A stretch of DNA of 64,000 nucleotides from Candidatus Zhuqueibacterota bacterium (GCA_016926625.1 JAFGOE010000107.1:1-64000); one strand, 5' to 3'; positions 18,727 to 28,253 are shown, counted from the stretch's first letter. The notes: generated from the sequence alone by a model not told the origin. Program-made: numbers and translations.

Positions 18727-19036
18727 ATACACGTAACCCTCTGTCGAATTAATCGATAGGCTGCTTTGTGTGCGGTTTTTTTTGTGCTGAAATCGGGGTT
18801 GTATCAATAGTTAATTTGTAGTGACGAATTTATTCGTGAAATACCACGCATTGTATGGGATGGGTATATTTACTACTACTAATTGTGCTAAATATCATAT
18901 CGTGTGACTTTGGGTACATCCCCATGGATAGATTTTATATAAAAAGTCCGGATCGAGTTTCATCCGGACTTTTCTTATCGAACCATAGATTTTTAATCTG
19001 TTTTTACACGTTTACAGACGTTCGTCTGAAACGAGA
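18727..19036. other. Convergent intergenic gap of 310 bp with terminators
   Basis: Lies between the ends of the M23 peptidase gene (plus) and the GDSL protein gene (minus). It holds a strong bidirectional hairpin at 18,942-18,973 and a weak GC-containing hairpin before a run of eight T at 18,777-18,784, which may end the M23 transcript. An open frame crossing this gap is not considered a gene because it runs through the terminator. Confidence 0.6.
18942..18973. terminator. Bidirectional hairpin terminator
   Basis: Perfect 12-bp stem AAAAGTCCGGAT / ATCCGGACTTTT with an 8-nt loop. On the minus strand it is followed by TTTTTATATAAAA, placing it 64 nt past the stop of the GDSL gene; on the plus strand it is followed by CTTATC. 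Confidence 0.85.
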
Positions 19037-22000
19037 TTACTCCAATTTCATCAATTTAATCGTTTTATGCTGGTTTCCGAACTGTAATTCACAAATAAAC
19101 GCACCCGCTGCCGTCTGATTTCCCATAGCATCGACTCCGTTCCATTTGATCTCGTGCAAGCCAGCGGTTTGCAGTCCATCATACAATGAAATAATTTCCT
19201 GACCGAGCAGATTGTAGATGGTAATCTTCATTTCACCAGCCTCAGGTATACGGTAGCGAAACATGGTCTCCGGATTAAACGGATTCGGGTAATTCTGATA
19301 GAGTATGAAATCGTCTGGTTTATCGATATCAGAATTAATCTGGACGACCGCCGTGGTACATTCTGCATCGAAATTATTAATCTGGAATTGCTCTATATCG
19401 ATCGAGGCTTCTCTGTTTGCTGAACTGATCGCTTCGAAGACGATCTCAATCAGGACTCCTTTCGTGCTGATTTCGTTGGCACCGTAGAGCCCAGCCTTGA
19501 TTACGCCGTGTTCATCATTCCAGGCGATTTCAAATCCCTCTGTTAATTCAGTTTTTTTAATATCGATAAATCTTAATTGATCAGCATCGTATTTGAGTTT
19601 TAAAGCACACGAAATCATATTCATGTCCTTTTCGATCCATAAGGGAAGTGAGAATCTCGATCCTTCGTTAACGGACAGTTCGTTAAAATGAGCGAGTCCC
19701 TGTCTTAAATCTGATTTCAGAATTTGTTCGTTCTGATTCCAGCTTCCGGAAACGTCTCCTAATAGTAGAGTGAGATAATCTTGAAAATTGTAGTTCGTGG
19801 AGACCTGGAAATATTGTCTATATGCCGGATGGAACAGCCACTCACCCACATGGGAATCGGCGCTTCTGGGTAGTCCGACGGCGTAATGCGCGATCAGTGC
19901 GGCATCGTAGGTTTGCACGTTGCCATTTAAATCGACATCAGCAGCCTCGAGATAATATCCTTTCAAAGTGTCGAGTTGGACGACGTGTCGCATAATCAAG
20001 GCCGCATTGTACATGAACGCCAGTTGGCCGTCTTCGTTTCTGAATTCATTCTTTATCGGTGTGATGACGATATTGCTTCCCGATTCGATCGAACGGATTG
20101 AATAATTACCCAGATTGTCGGTTGTATCCGTACGAATCACGTCGCCAAGACAAACCAGTGCGACATCATCAACAGGATCCCCGTTGCTGAAATAAGTAAC
20201 CTTTCCGTTAATCGAATAGCCCATCGCTACTGCAGAAGCCTGGAATAAAACAGTTCCCAGTTGAGCGTGATCCGGACAAAACGCCTGAATAGAGCGGACA
20301 CCCTCTTCCTGACCCAGGCTGAAGTTAATCTTAGCGATACCCAATGCATCGCTCACGACAGGCTGAGGCTCTGTTATCGTCCCTGTTCCCTGAACCAGAT
20401 CGAACATGACGTCAACGTCAGGGATCGGTGCCCCGTTGATGTCAGCGACTCTTACTTCCAATGGTAAAGGTAAGGTTTCACCCACTGCAGCGAATTGATC
20501 GTTGCCACCGATGATCGTCAAACTGTAGGGGATCGGCTGTTCGGATCGTATAACGAGATTAAAAACGGCTTGTTCTTGAAGAGACGGCGACGATGCGGTC
20601 ACTTCGACCAGGCCGGGTGTCGACCCCAGTTCGACACGGGCATAAGCCTTGCCCGATGTATTGGTGATTACTGTTTCAACGCTTTTAGGCATGTACGAGT
20701 TGGGATTGAAACCGAGATCATTGGTGATGATCAACTTATCGATCTGCGATCCCCATTCTCTGTTTTTTACGGTTAGCTGATGGGCTCCGGCTGACAAATT
20801 GAACTGAACCGGATCATCACCGTTAAAAACATACACTTGATCCCAGGTCCAATTCCAATTTCCCGGAATATGCCATACGACCTCCGGCTGGTTATCGAGG
20901 CTTATTTTAAATGAATCATGCGTGTCCCCCGTCGATCGAACGCGTCCCCAAACGACGTAGGGACCTTGATGCGATGTCGTGAAATCGTAGACAGCTTTGG
21001 CCATCGAATCGTCTTCGTACTCCTGCGGTACGGTAATATATTTTCCTCCGGAGGCGCCGGCATCATTTTTAATTTGCATGGGATAGGTGAGCTGACCGAC
21101 TTCGGCTTCGAGCACAATATGATTACTGGTCGGATTTTCTATGACAGTTGCATCACCGCTGGTGACCGTAAAGTTGACCGCAATATTTGGGATGGGAGAT
21201 CCATGGTTATCGATTACTTCGACAACCAGAGAGTCTGATAAAATGGTATTTTTTTCACCCTGCTGTTCATCCCCCCATATCTTAACCATATGCTGAGCAT
21301 GGAATTCGGAATGGATTAATGTAAAGTTATCAATGATATTATTTTCAGTTCCGGCGAGCATGATACCAGCAAACTGATCTGTGTTATGTGCATGGACTTT
21401 ATCAGGATCGGTTAATTTTCCATCGAAGTATTCGTTTATGAGGAAGTTGAAATGATGACCGAAATCGTCCGTATAAAAAGCCACTTTAAAGGTATCGTCT
21501 TTCACCGGGGTGCCGATAAGGCCGACAGTTTCATCGATTAATCGATCAATTTGTCCGTCCCGTATAAGAAATAGCTTTAGTTTGGCTGTTTCGCTCTCTT
21601 TGTAGACGAGGTAGCCATCGGCCGTGGGTGTATCATCGTTCAACATCAGAGCGATTCCGGCGTTTCCGTTATTATATGCATTAACGTCGTCGCCCCAGCT
21701 GAAGCTGATAGCGATAGGATCCATCTCGGCGACGTACACGGCCGGTTTCCACCAGAAGTTGCCACCCGCATCGATGCTTAATTTATCGTCATAAAGGTTA
21801 TAATGACCTTCGCTGTTCCATGAATATTGCCCGAATGAGCTACGGTCAAAATTATCCGTAACCAGTCTTCTCCCGGCGGTTAACTCTGTCATGATGGTAT
21901 TGAAGTACACTTCGGCCATTACACTGTAGCCGAGATTATTCGGATGCCATAGATCGCCTAAATAGTCAACGGCCCAATTGGGGTTTGATACAAAAACTTC

Positions 22001-22606
22001 GTTCTGGCCCACGTAACGCAGGGGATAATACGCTCTGATTTTTTCCACGGCAAGATCGTGAATGGCACGGGCGAGCCGGGTGTTGTTATCGTTTTTTGCA
22101 TCGTTTCGAGGGATAGTGCTGCAGAGAAGGATCGGGATGTCGGGATCGTAAATCCAAATCTGCTCGAGTATTCGTTCGATATCGGTGACGATTCTCTCGA
22201 TCGTATAGCCTGAATAAATATCGTTTGTGCCGATGTGTAAGAGAACGATATCGGGATAGGTTTGCGTTAACCAATTCGTTATCTGGCTGGCAAGATAACT
22301 AGCAGTTTTCCCGGGATCTCCCTGATGCCATGGGTACAGGGAATTACCGTCGTTGAAGGTCCCGACAAGATCGAATTCCACGGCTTCATCCGAGAGCATG
22401 AAAGCGAGGTCGTCACGAAAACCACCGATCGGATTTGATTCTTTTTCCCCATGAGTGATTGAATTGCCCAACGGCATGATCCGAATTTGTGCGTGCGCTT
22501 GACCTGTTCCGATCAGAATGTTTAATAAGATAAATAAGATGGGTAAACGTCGTATTCTTTTCCGCGTCAAATCCCGTAAGATAGATAGCCTTGCAGCATT
22601 GAGCAT
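19037..22606 (-). CDS. Multidomain secreted GDSL/SGNH hydrolase with dockerin-like, cohesin-like and T9SS sorting domains
   Basis: 1,189 residues from ATG at 22,606 (GGAGG at 22,616-22,620); an ATG 24 bp upstream is less well placed. A long signal peptide ends near AHAQ. Domains in order: SGNH hydrolase (catalytic Ser in GNSITHG, then GTNDI and DLWHPNNLGY); a LamG-like region; a big-Ig region; a carbohydrate-binding-like module (GPYVVWGRVRSTGDTHDS, WNWTWDQVYVF); another Ig-like repeat (GGNDQFAAVGETLPLPLEV); a carboxypeptidase-like insert (VTYFSNGDPVDD); a dockerin-like pair around ADVDLNGNVQTYDAALI; a cohesin-like domain (FSLPLWIEKDMNMISCALK); and the classic T9SS type A domain (YQNYPNPFNPET to the end). 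Likely a cell-surface esterase acting on decorated polysaccharide. Ends at a strong terminator. Confidence 0.88.
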   Translation of the reverse strand: MLNAARLSILRDLTRKRIRRLPILFILLNILIGTGQAHAQIRIMPLGNSITHGEKESNPIGGFRDDLAFMLSDEAVEFDLVGTFNDGNSLYPWHQGDPGKTASYLASQITNWLTQTYPDIVLLHIGTNDIYSGYTIERIVTDIERILEQIWIYDPDIPILLCSTIPRNDAKNDNNTRLARAIHDLAVEKIRAYYPLRYVGQNEVFVSNPNWAVDYLGDLWHPNNLGYSVMAEVYFNTIMTELTAGRRLVTDNFDRSSFGQYSWNSEGHYNLYDDKLSIDAGGNFWWKPAVYVAEMDPIAISFSWGDDVNAYNNGNAGIALMLNDDTPTADGYLVYKESETAKLKLFLIRDGQIDRLIDETVGLIGTPVKDDTFKVAFYTDDFGHHFNFLINEYFDGKLTDPDKVHAHNTDQFAGIMLAGTENNIIDNFTLIHSEFHAQHMVKIWGDEQQGEKNTILSDSLVVEVIDNHGSPIPNIAVNFTVTSGDATVIENPTSNHIVLEAEVGQLTYPMQIKNDAGASGGKYITVPQEYEDDSMAKAVYDFTTSHQGPYVVWGRVRSTGDTHDSFKISLDNQPEVVWHIPGNWNWTWDQVYVFNGDDPVQFNLSAGAHQLTVKNREWGSQIDKLIITNDLGFNPNSYMPKSVETVITNTSGKAYARVELGSTPGLVEVTASSPSLQEQAVFNLVIRSEQPIPYSLTIIGGNDQFAAVGETLPLPLEVRVADINGAPIPDVDVMFDLVQGTGTITEPQPVVSDALGIAKINFSLGQEEGVRSIQAFCPDHAQLGTVLFQASAVAMGYSINGKVTYFSNGDPVDDVALVCLGDVIRTDTTDNLGNYSIRSIESGSNIVITPIKNEFRNEDGQLAFMYNAALIMRHVVQLDTLKGYYLEAADVDLNGNVQTYDAALIAHYAVGLPRSADSHVGEWLFHPAYRQYFQVSTNYNFQDYLTLLLGDVSGSWNQNEQILKSDLRQGLAHFNELSVNEGSRFSLPLWIEKDMNMISCALKLKYDADQLRFIDIKKTELTEGFEIAWNDEHGVIKAGLYGANEISTKGVLIEIVFEAISSANREASIDIEQFQINNFDAECTTAVVQINSDIDKPDDFILYQNYPNPFNPETMFRYRIPEAGEMKITIYNLLGQEIISLYDGLQTAGLHEIKWNGVDAMGNQTAAGAFICELQFGNQHKTIKLMKLE

Positions 22607-23209
22607 TAATTTATTCCTCCGTAACATCATATGGATTTATCAAAATACATTGTTATTTTCATAACCGTTGTGAATAATATCAAGGGATGTCGTATAAATC
22701 AGCACCATTATCATATCACTGCGACCGATAGAATCGGGGAGAATCTATTCTCCGGAAGCTGCCAATATTATGCCAATATCAGGCATTCTGGATGTCCAAA
22801 AAGTACTAATAAATATATATAATTAGGAACTAAAAAAATTAGATCTTGATGTCTTCAACGCAGAATGATGTCCGAAATGAAACAGTGTCGCAAATAAAAA
22901 CAGAAAAAAGTATTGACATTTTCTGAAATAAAATGTAATTTGTAACTTTAATACTGTCATCCACAGAGTTTTAATTTAAACTTTTCGTTCATACTTCGAA
23001 AGAGAATTTTTACGTCACATTCAACAGGATTGTCTGAGCAGGTGTTACCAAAAGCATGTTACCTCAAGTAATCACGTTAGAGTGCTGTCAATAGATATAT
23101 TTATTAAAGAATCTGATTGCGATTATAGTGTCCGGCAGATTTCTATTCGAGTTTAGTCGTCTGGCTTATACTTCTCATACGGAAATTATATTGGGAGAAT
23201 GGAGGGAAT
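22607..23209. other. Divergent intergenic region of about 600 bp
   Basis: Separates the minus-strand GDSL gene from the plus-strand NlpC/P60 gene and must hold promoters for both. It is AT-rich. One sigma-70-like site is visible on the plus strand (22,913-22,941). Short frames in it lack ribosome sites and protein-like sequence. No repeat or RNA gene was recognised. Confidence 0.5.
22913..22941 (+). promoter_or_regulatory. Possible sigma-70 promoter upstream of the NlpC/P60 gene
   Basis: A perfect -35 hexamer TTGACA (22,913-22,918) followed after 17 bp by TAATTT (22,936-22,941), which matches only three of six -10 positions. The leader to the gene at 23,210 would be about 260 nt, so another start site may be used. 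Confidence 0.3.
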
Positions 23210-23764
23210 GTGAGCGGATCGAGGATCTTTTTTTGTGGTTTGATATCGTTGTTCATGCTGAGTACGGCCTGTTCGATCCGAAGGGTCGAACCGGAGGGGA
23301 TCAATTACGACGGAGATAGAGGACTTCCTGACAGCTGGGAACGAACGCTGCACAGGGCTGAAGCGAGAGATTCCTCTTTGGATAGTAGAAGTTTACTGAG
23401 CTACATCAGACGTTACCTTGGTGCCCCTTATCGTGAAGGAGGAGTGACTCCGGAAGGTTTCGATTGCAGCGGGTTAGTCGTTAGACTATTCGAGGATTCG
23501 TTTGGGGTGACGCTTCCTCATAATTCATTCATGATTTATCAAGAGAGCAAACCATTAAATAAACGTAAGCCGATACTGGGCGATCTGTTGTTCTTTAAGA
23601 CAGGTTCAGACGGAAAGATTAATCATGTTGGCGTATATATCGTTGGTACAAAATTTGTACATAGCAGCTCGGAACGCGGAGTCGTCATATCCGATCTCAG
23701 GAGTGAATATTACAAGAAAAATTTTGCAGCTATCCGGCGATTCGAAATAAGTCCTACAGAATGA
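23210..23764 (+). CDS. NlpC/P60 family lipoprotein, probable peptidoglycan endopeptidase
   Basis: 184 residues from GTG 23,210, preceded by GGAGGG. The signal sequence FFCGLISLFMLSTAC ends in a lipobox-like STAC, so it is probably lipid-anchored in the outer membrane. The catalytic domain (about residues 60-180) has the nucleophile motif GFDCSGLV, the His motif INHVGVYI and the third polar site FVHSSSERGV, as in NlpC/P60 gamma-D-glutamyl-diaminopimelate endopeptidases. YLGAPYREGG just before the Cys motif is also typical. It is close to the length of small lipoprotein members such as Spr/NlpC. The panE-like gene follows after 23 bp. Confidence 0.9.
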   Translation: MSGSRIFFCGLISLFMLSTACSIRRVEPEGINYDGDRGLPDSWERTLHRAEARDSSLDSRSLLSYIRRYLGAPYREGGVTPEGFDCSGLVVRLFEDSFGVTLPHNSFMIYQESKPLNKRKPILGDLLFFKTGSDGKINHVGVYIVGTKFVHSSSERGVVISDLRSEYYKKNFAAIRRFEISPTE

Positions 23765-23787
23765 TTCAATGATCAGAGGAGAGTTCC

Positions 23788-24810
23788 ATGAGATTAGTCG
23801 TCATTGGTGCAGGTGCCGTAGGCGGCGTGATCGCGGCTTTTTTAGCGAAGGAACAGTATGATGTCGAATTAGTATGTAAGCATAGGGAAAGCGTCGATTT
23901 TATAGAAAACAACGGATTGAGAGTGGAGGGTAAGAAAAAGAGTATTATCTCCTATCCTGACGTGATCATCGACATTTCTCAGATATCGGAAAAGCCTGAC
24001 ATCATATTTTTAGCCACCAAGGCGATGGACGCGATAGACGCTGCGAAATCCGTGTTACCATTTTTGCATGATGATACGATGGTAGTCTCGCTTCAAAATG
24101 GGATGATGGAGGATCAGATCGCCCATGTTGTAGGTCGTTCACGAACGATTGGCTGCGTCGTCGAATGGGGAGCGACATACCTCGGTGTGGGAAGAATGGA
24201 GATCACATCGAATGGACGATTCATTGTCGGAGAGTTGAACAAAGAGATCACTCATCGTTTATTTGTCTTGAAATCTGTGCTCGAAAAGATATTTCCGGTT
24301 AAAATCTCGAGCAACATCGACGGAGAATTATTTACCAAGTTAATTATAAATTCTTGTATCACATCGTTGGGTGCGGTGACTGGCCTTCGTTTAGGGGAAT
24401 TGCTTAATTTACGGGTGGCCAGGCATATTTTTATGAAGATATTTACTGAATCTATTCATGTAGCTGATGCGATGGGCATCCGGTTGGAGAAAATTGCCGA
24501 CAAGATCAATCCTTACGAATTGGCTTTATCGGAGAATGAATTGGATCGTCGATTAGACTTCTCGCTTCTGAAGAAACATCTCGTCATTATGGCGATCGGT
24601 TTTAAATATCGCCGCTTAAAATCTTCATCACTGCAATCGCTGGAACGGGGAAAACCGACTGAAATCGATTATTTAAACGGATTTATTGAAGAGAAAGCCA
24701 GGAAGTTGAATATCCCGGTTCCGGTAAACCGGCAAATTATCGCGCTTATAAAGGATATTGAAAAAGGTAAACTCACGATGGAGATGGAAAATCTCTATCG
24801 AATAGTCTAA
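23788..24810 (+). CDS. panE: Ketopantoate reductase family protein (2-dehydropantoate 2-reductase)
   Basis: 340 residues with a good ribosome site (AGAGGAGAG). It would reduce 2-dehydropantoate to pantoate with NADPH in pantothenate and CoA synthesis. The N-terminal Rossmann domain starts MRLVVIGAGAVGGVIAAFLA, followed by DIIFLATKAMD and VVSLQNGMMED. The conserved Lys is in ELFTKLIINSCITSLGAVTG, and the C-terminal helical domain has PTEIDYLNGFIEEKARKLNIPVPVN, a family hallmark (Glu-Asp/Tyr-Asn-G). Members of this family also act on other 2-keto acids, and no other pan genes are nearby, so the exact substrate is likely but not certain. About 30 residues longer than E. coli PanE. Confidence 0.85.
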   Translation: MRLVVIGAGAVGGVIAAFLAKEQYDVELVCKHRESVDFIENNGLRVEGKKKSIISYPDVIIDISQISEKPDIIFLATKAMDAIDAAKSVLPFLHDDTMVVSLQNGMMEDQIAHVVGRSRTIGCVVEWGATYLGVGRMEITSNGRFIVGELNKEITHRLFVLKSVLEKIFPVKISSNIDGELFTKLIINSCITSLGAVTGLRLGELLNLRVARHIFMKIFTESIHVADAMGIRLEKIADKINPYELALSENELDRRLDFSLLKKHLVIMAIGFKYRRLKSSSLQSLERGKPTEIDYLNGFIEEKARKLNIPVPVNRQIIALIKDIEKGKLTMEMENLYRIV

Positions 24811-24827
24811 TACGGTTGAATTAAACG

Positions 24828-24959
24828 ATGACTAAACGCAGCAAACTAAATCTTTTTATCATTATATTACTCGTATTGATCACGATCTATTTCTATTTTA
24901 ATTTAAACTACTATGATCGTTTCCTCTTGAAACCGAGTCCCCAGGAGCAGAAAGAGTAG
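24828..24959 (+). CDS. Small single-pass membrane protein, 43 residues
   Basis: A short frame starting 18 bp after the panE-like gene. The product has a basic N-terminus (MTKRSKLN), one strong hydrophobic helix (about residues 8-27, rich in Leu/Ile), and a charged tail ending PQEQKE. The charge layout suggests N-in, C-out. No family is recognised and the ribosome site is weak (GGTTG region). It could be a genuine small membrane protein of the panE operon or a chance frame; the protein-like composition favours the former modestly. Confidence 0.4.
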   Translation: MTKRSKLNLFIIILLVLITIYFYFNLNYYDRFLLKPSPQEQKE

Positions 24960-24983
24960 CCACTCATACTCGGCGAATCGATA

Positions 24984-26645
24984 TCAATAGGAGTAAACGA
25001 TCTTCCCTCCCAGGATGGTGAATCTCACCCTGGTCGTTAAAATTTCCTCGGGTTCGATCGCGTATAAATCTTTATCAAGAACAATAATGTCTGCCAATTT
25101 TCCTGCCTCCAGTGAACCCTTGAGCTCTTCCTCAAAACTGGCGTAAGCGGAACCCATGGTATAGGCCTCCAGTGCCTCGGTGAGTGAGAGCTTCTGTTCA
25201 GGATACCATCCTCCCTCGGGTGTGCCTGTTTCGATGTTTTTACGAGTCACGGCAGAATAGATGCCACGCAACGGATCGAGCGGTTCGACCGGCCAGTCGG
25301 TTCCAAAGGCGATATGGACGCCATTGTCGATGAAGGTACGCCATGCATAAGCTCCCTTCGAACGTGCGGCTCCGATCCGTTGTTCGCAAAACCGCAGATC
25401 CGTGGTGCAATGAGTCGGTTGCATCGAGGCGATGACACCCAGGTCTGAAAATCGAGTAAAATCCTGGTCGATTACGATCTGTGCGTGTTCAATCCGATGA
25501 CGAAGCCCTCTCTTGCCGAAATTCTGTTGTGCATATTCAATTGAATTCAGTACCACGTTAACGCCCTTATCACCGATTGCATGCGTTCCCGTTTGGTAGC
25601 CTAGTTCGTGTGCCCTGGCAATTTTCTGCTGATACACTGTTTCAGGATATTGAATTAAACCGTTCGTCGTCGGGGCATCGCTATAGGGTTCGAACATCAG
25701 AGCCGTGCCGGAACCCAATGTCCCATCGATGTAACTCTTTAAAAAGCCAACCCGAAGCTCATTGTCACCGTCGCCTGGTTTTATATTGAGCTGCAATAGC
25801 GAATCCAATTGATCAAGATATTGCCATGCATAGATTCGCAGGGTCAATTTACCTTCCTTTTTAAGCTCGTTGAAGAATTCGAATTCGTTGAGACCTGCTG
25901 ATGTATGGACACTGGTGATGCCCAGACTATTGGCGTATGTCAAGCCTTTCAGCACATCGTCTTTGATCGTGGCAGGCTCATCGGCCGATTCATACAAGAC
26001 GCTCAGTAAGTCCATGGCCGACTCTTTCAATATCCCGCTGGGTTCACCCGTTTTCTGATCGGTAACGATCTCTCCGCCAAACGGTGATTTGGTCTTCGGA
26101 CCGATGCCAGCCATTTTTAGTGCCAGGCTGTTAACCCAGCATGAGTGTCCATCGATGCGTTCGATGACGACGGGGTTGTTGGGCGAAATGGGATCTAGAT
26201 CGGACTTATCGGGAAATTTCGCATCAGGAAATAATGTGTGATCATAATGAAATCCGAGTATCAGAGCTCGCTCGGGAAGTTCATCGATTTTTTCAGCGAT
26301 CATCTCTTTGATGGTATCGATTGAGTTGATGTTTCTGAAGTCCAACGTGCGCAGCGATTTGCTGCCCGAGACGAAATGACAGTGAGCATCATTGAAACCC
26401 GGTAGCACCGACTTCTGTTCGGCATCGATGATGATGGTATCATACCCACGATATTTATCGATCATGATGTTCGAGCCGACGGCGAGGATGCGGTCCGATT
26501 GGATGGCGATTGCCTCCTCGATCGAATGCTCAGGATCGAGTGTGATAATCTTGCCATTTACAATGATTAAATCGGCTGATTCGATGCCGCAGGATAAGCA
26601 GATTGATGCGATAAAGATGGTATATAGCGCTGATCTTCTTAGCAT
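24984..26645 (-). CDS. Exported YtcJ-like amidohydrolase, probable lipoprotein
   Basis: 553 residues. The N-terminus MLRRSALYTIFIASICLSCG looks like a lipoprotein signal, although the lipobox (CLSC) is not ideal. The amidohydrolase-3 fold is complete: ADLIIVNGKIITLD, PGFNDAHCHF with the normal HxH metal pair, WVNSLALKMAGI, GYQTGTHAIGDKG, HRIEHAQ, GTDWPV and GKLADIIVLDKDL. It is a paralogue of the gene at 11,348-12,943, with matching order and spacing of motifs, but that copy lacks the signal and has HxD. Probably hydrolyses an amide or related bond in the periplasm; the substrate is unknown. It lies 11 bp downstream of the DUF362-like gene on the same strand, so the two are probably cotranscribed. 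Confidence 0.87.
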   Translation of the reverse strand: MLRRSALYTIFIASICLSCGIESADLIIVNGKIITLDPEHSIEEAIAIQSDRILAVGSNIMIDKYRGYDTIIIDAEQKSVLPGFNDAHCHFVSGSKSLRTLDFRNINSIDTIKEMIAEKIDELPERALILGFHYDHTLFPDAKFPDKSDLDPISPNNPVVIERIDGHSCWVNSLALKMAGIGPKTKSPFGGEIVTDQKTGEPSGILKESAMDLLSVLYESADEPATIKDDVLKGLTYANSLGITSVHTSAGLNEFEFFNELKKEGKLTLRIYAWQYLDQLDSLLQLNIKPGDGDNELRVGFLKSYIDGTLGSGTALMFEPYSDAPTTNGLIQYPETVYQQKIARAHELGYQTGTHAIGDKGVNVVLNSIEYAQQNFGKRGLRHRIEHAQIVIDQDFTRFSDLGVIASMQPTHCTTDLRFCEQRIGAARSKGAYAWRTFIDNGVHIAFGTDWPVEPLDPLRGIYSAVTRKNIETGTPEGGWYPEQKLSLTEALEAYTMGSAYASFEEELKGSLEAGKLADIIVLDKDLYAIEPEEILTTRVRFTILGGKIVYSY

Positions 26646-26656
26646 AGAAAGTTCCT

Positions 26657-27988
26657 CTACGAATTTGCTTGTGGTGTTTTCCGTCTCCTTAAATACCCGG
26701 GCGCCGACGGAAAATGATATGTTGAACCTTTCAGCCGGGCTATGAGCACTGAACTCCAGGCTCGAATGGGATTGGTTCCAAATAGGTTGTATGAGCTGAC
26801 GCGCATGATTTTGAGTAGTACACCGATCAGGTGTCTTAGATCATGGCAAGCATCGATAAAATAGATCTCGCGATATCTCGAATTTAACATGGGAGCTGCC
26901 TCCTCACATGTGCCTGCACCCAGGACTACGACGGGTTCATGAATATGATCGAATTGCGAGGCCTGGAAATCATTGCCAACGACGATACTGAAATCCGTAT
27001 ATCCGCCAAGGTCCTCATGTAAAATTTGAATGTAATGCAACACCAGTCCCAGCTGATGATCGATATTGCTCCTATTCTTACCTATGATAATATCAAGGTT
27101 GTGAGGCAGGTCAGTGATGGTGATGGATGATAATATCTTTTCTTGAGTCTGCGGTAGATTACCAAGGATTCTGGGATTAGCGTCCGGATACGTTAATGAT
27201 TGCGCCGATTTCAAATGGATGATCTCAGCGATCGGTTGATTGATTAGCTTAAGCGCCGCGATGTCGGCGGCAAGAGGATCGATGCTGGCCAGTAGCGTGT
27301 TCAGTACATGGGCATAGGAATCGATCCGTGAATGACTGGGCAGTATGCCGTGACTAACTACCTCGATCGCGTTGATGATCGTAAGATCGGGTTTCAGCAT
27401 ATCGTAAAGATCCACAATCGTCCTGTGTACTGCATTAGAGTGGATGAATTCGTGGGACGACGGATTTAAAAATCGCAGCTGATGAAATAAACTACCCGCA
27501 AATTTAAGATGATGATGGGTCTTTAGGGGTGACACATTGATATAGAGCGCTTGATCACGATTTTTGATCAATTTGTCAACCAAAATCTTGGGGAAATTGA
27601 CCGCGTAAGACCGATCATCCTGGCCCAGCATCAACTTAACGGTGGCTTTCTCGTCGAGATATAGAAACCTGGCCCTGGTCCCTCTGAGCTGTGATCGAAT
27701 GGGACTGAGATTGATGAACAATCGAGTGCAAAACCCCAAAATAGTGTTGAATGTGATGTAGATTCTTATCTTTGGATTCAGCTGTCGCAGATACTCGCAA
27801 AGCTTTTTCAACAACATCGTATCACTGTAGAGGTAAGGACTGTAATGATGATCCAGGTATCCGGAAATGAAGATAATTTTCTTGTCTTTTATCTGATTCT
27901 TTACTGTCGGAAAATGCTCAAAAATAGTATGAATTGCCTGTAGATAATTTTTATTGAAAGGAATGGAGATAACAGGCGTATTTTCCAT
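26657..27988 (-). CDS. DUF362-like protein without ferredoxin domain
   Basis: 443 residues from ATG 27,988 with AGGA 6 nt upstream. The central part has the DUF362 pattern: a strand LYINVSPLKTHHHLKFAGSL, then SNAVHRTIVDLYDMLKPDLTIINAIEVV, then ASIDPLAADIAALKLINQ. DUF362 proteins often carry a 4Fe-4S domain; no Cys clusters are present here. A separate ~110-residue tail (VVVLGAGTCEEAAPML, DACHDLRHLIGVLLKIM) is not recognised and holds another DUF362-like GAGTCE element. Function unknown. It is the first gene of a minus-strand pair with the exported amidohydrolase. Confidence in the family is moderate because the sequence is divergent. Confidence 0.6.
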   Translation of the reverse strand: MENTPVISIPFNKNYLQAIHTIFEHFPTVKNQIKDKKIIFISGYLDHHYSPYLYSDTMLLKKLCEYLRQLNPKIRIYITFNTILGFCTRLFINLSPIRSQLRGTRARFLYLDEKATVKLMLGQDDRSYAVNFPKILVDKLIKNRDQALYINVSPLKTHHHLKFAGSLFHQLRFLNPSSHEFIHSNAVHRTIVDLYDMLKPDLTIINAIEVVSHGILPSHSRIDSYAHVLNTLLASIDPLAADIAALKLINQPIAEIIHLKSAQSLTYPDANPRILGNLPQTQEKILSSITITDLPHNLDIIIGKNRSNIDHQLGLVLHYIQILHEDLGGYTDFSIVVGNDFQASQFDHIHEPVVVLGAGTCEEAAPMLNSRYREIYFIDACHDLRHLIGVLLKIMRVSSYNLFGTNPIRAWSSVLIARLKGSTYHFPSAPGYLRRRKTPQANS

Positions 27989-28088
27989 AGAATATCCTGT
28001 TCTTTTGTGGATTATTGTTATGGTAAATAATAATAAATTGTGGAGTAAATGTCAATAGATAAATTTTACTGAATTGTAATTTTTACTG

Positions 28089-28112
28089 TGGCAATCTGTC
28101 TCAATATTGCCA
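28089..28112. promoter_or_regulatory. Candidate operator: inverted repeat TGGCAAT-N10-ATTGCCA
   Basis: Perfect 7-bp arms at 28,089-28,095 and 28,106-28,112 with a centre-to-centre distance of 17 bp. It lies about 100 bp upstream of the DUF362-like gene and 265 bp upstream of hsp20. Arms and spacing would suit a dimeric regulator. No regulator gene adjoins it. Confidence 0.4.
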
Positions 28113-28253
28113 TAATGACGGACGTTATGCAGAAGCATATAATATATCTGACATAATGACATATATCAATTACCCGCTGAGATAAATTGCATTAAATATA
28201 TAACTTAATAATTAACATTAATTTAAACACAATTAGATTGCTAATAAAAAAAA

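Noticed and set aside
18855-19118. 87-codon open frame in the convergent gap
   Set aside because: It runs through the bidirectional terminator and into the end of the GDSL gene on the other strand, and its residues look random after the first hydrophobic part.
22631-22822. 63-codon frame upstream of the GDSL gene
   Set aside because: No ribosome site, lies in the divergent promoter region, unremarkable composition.
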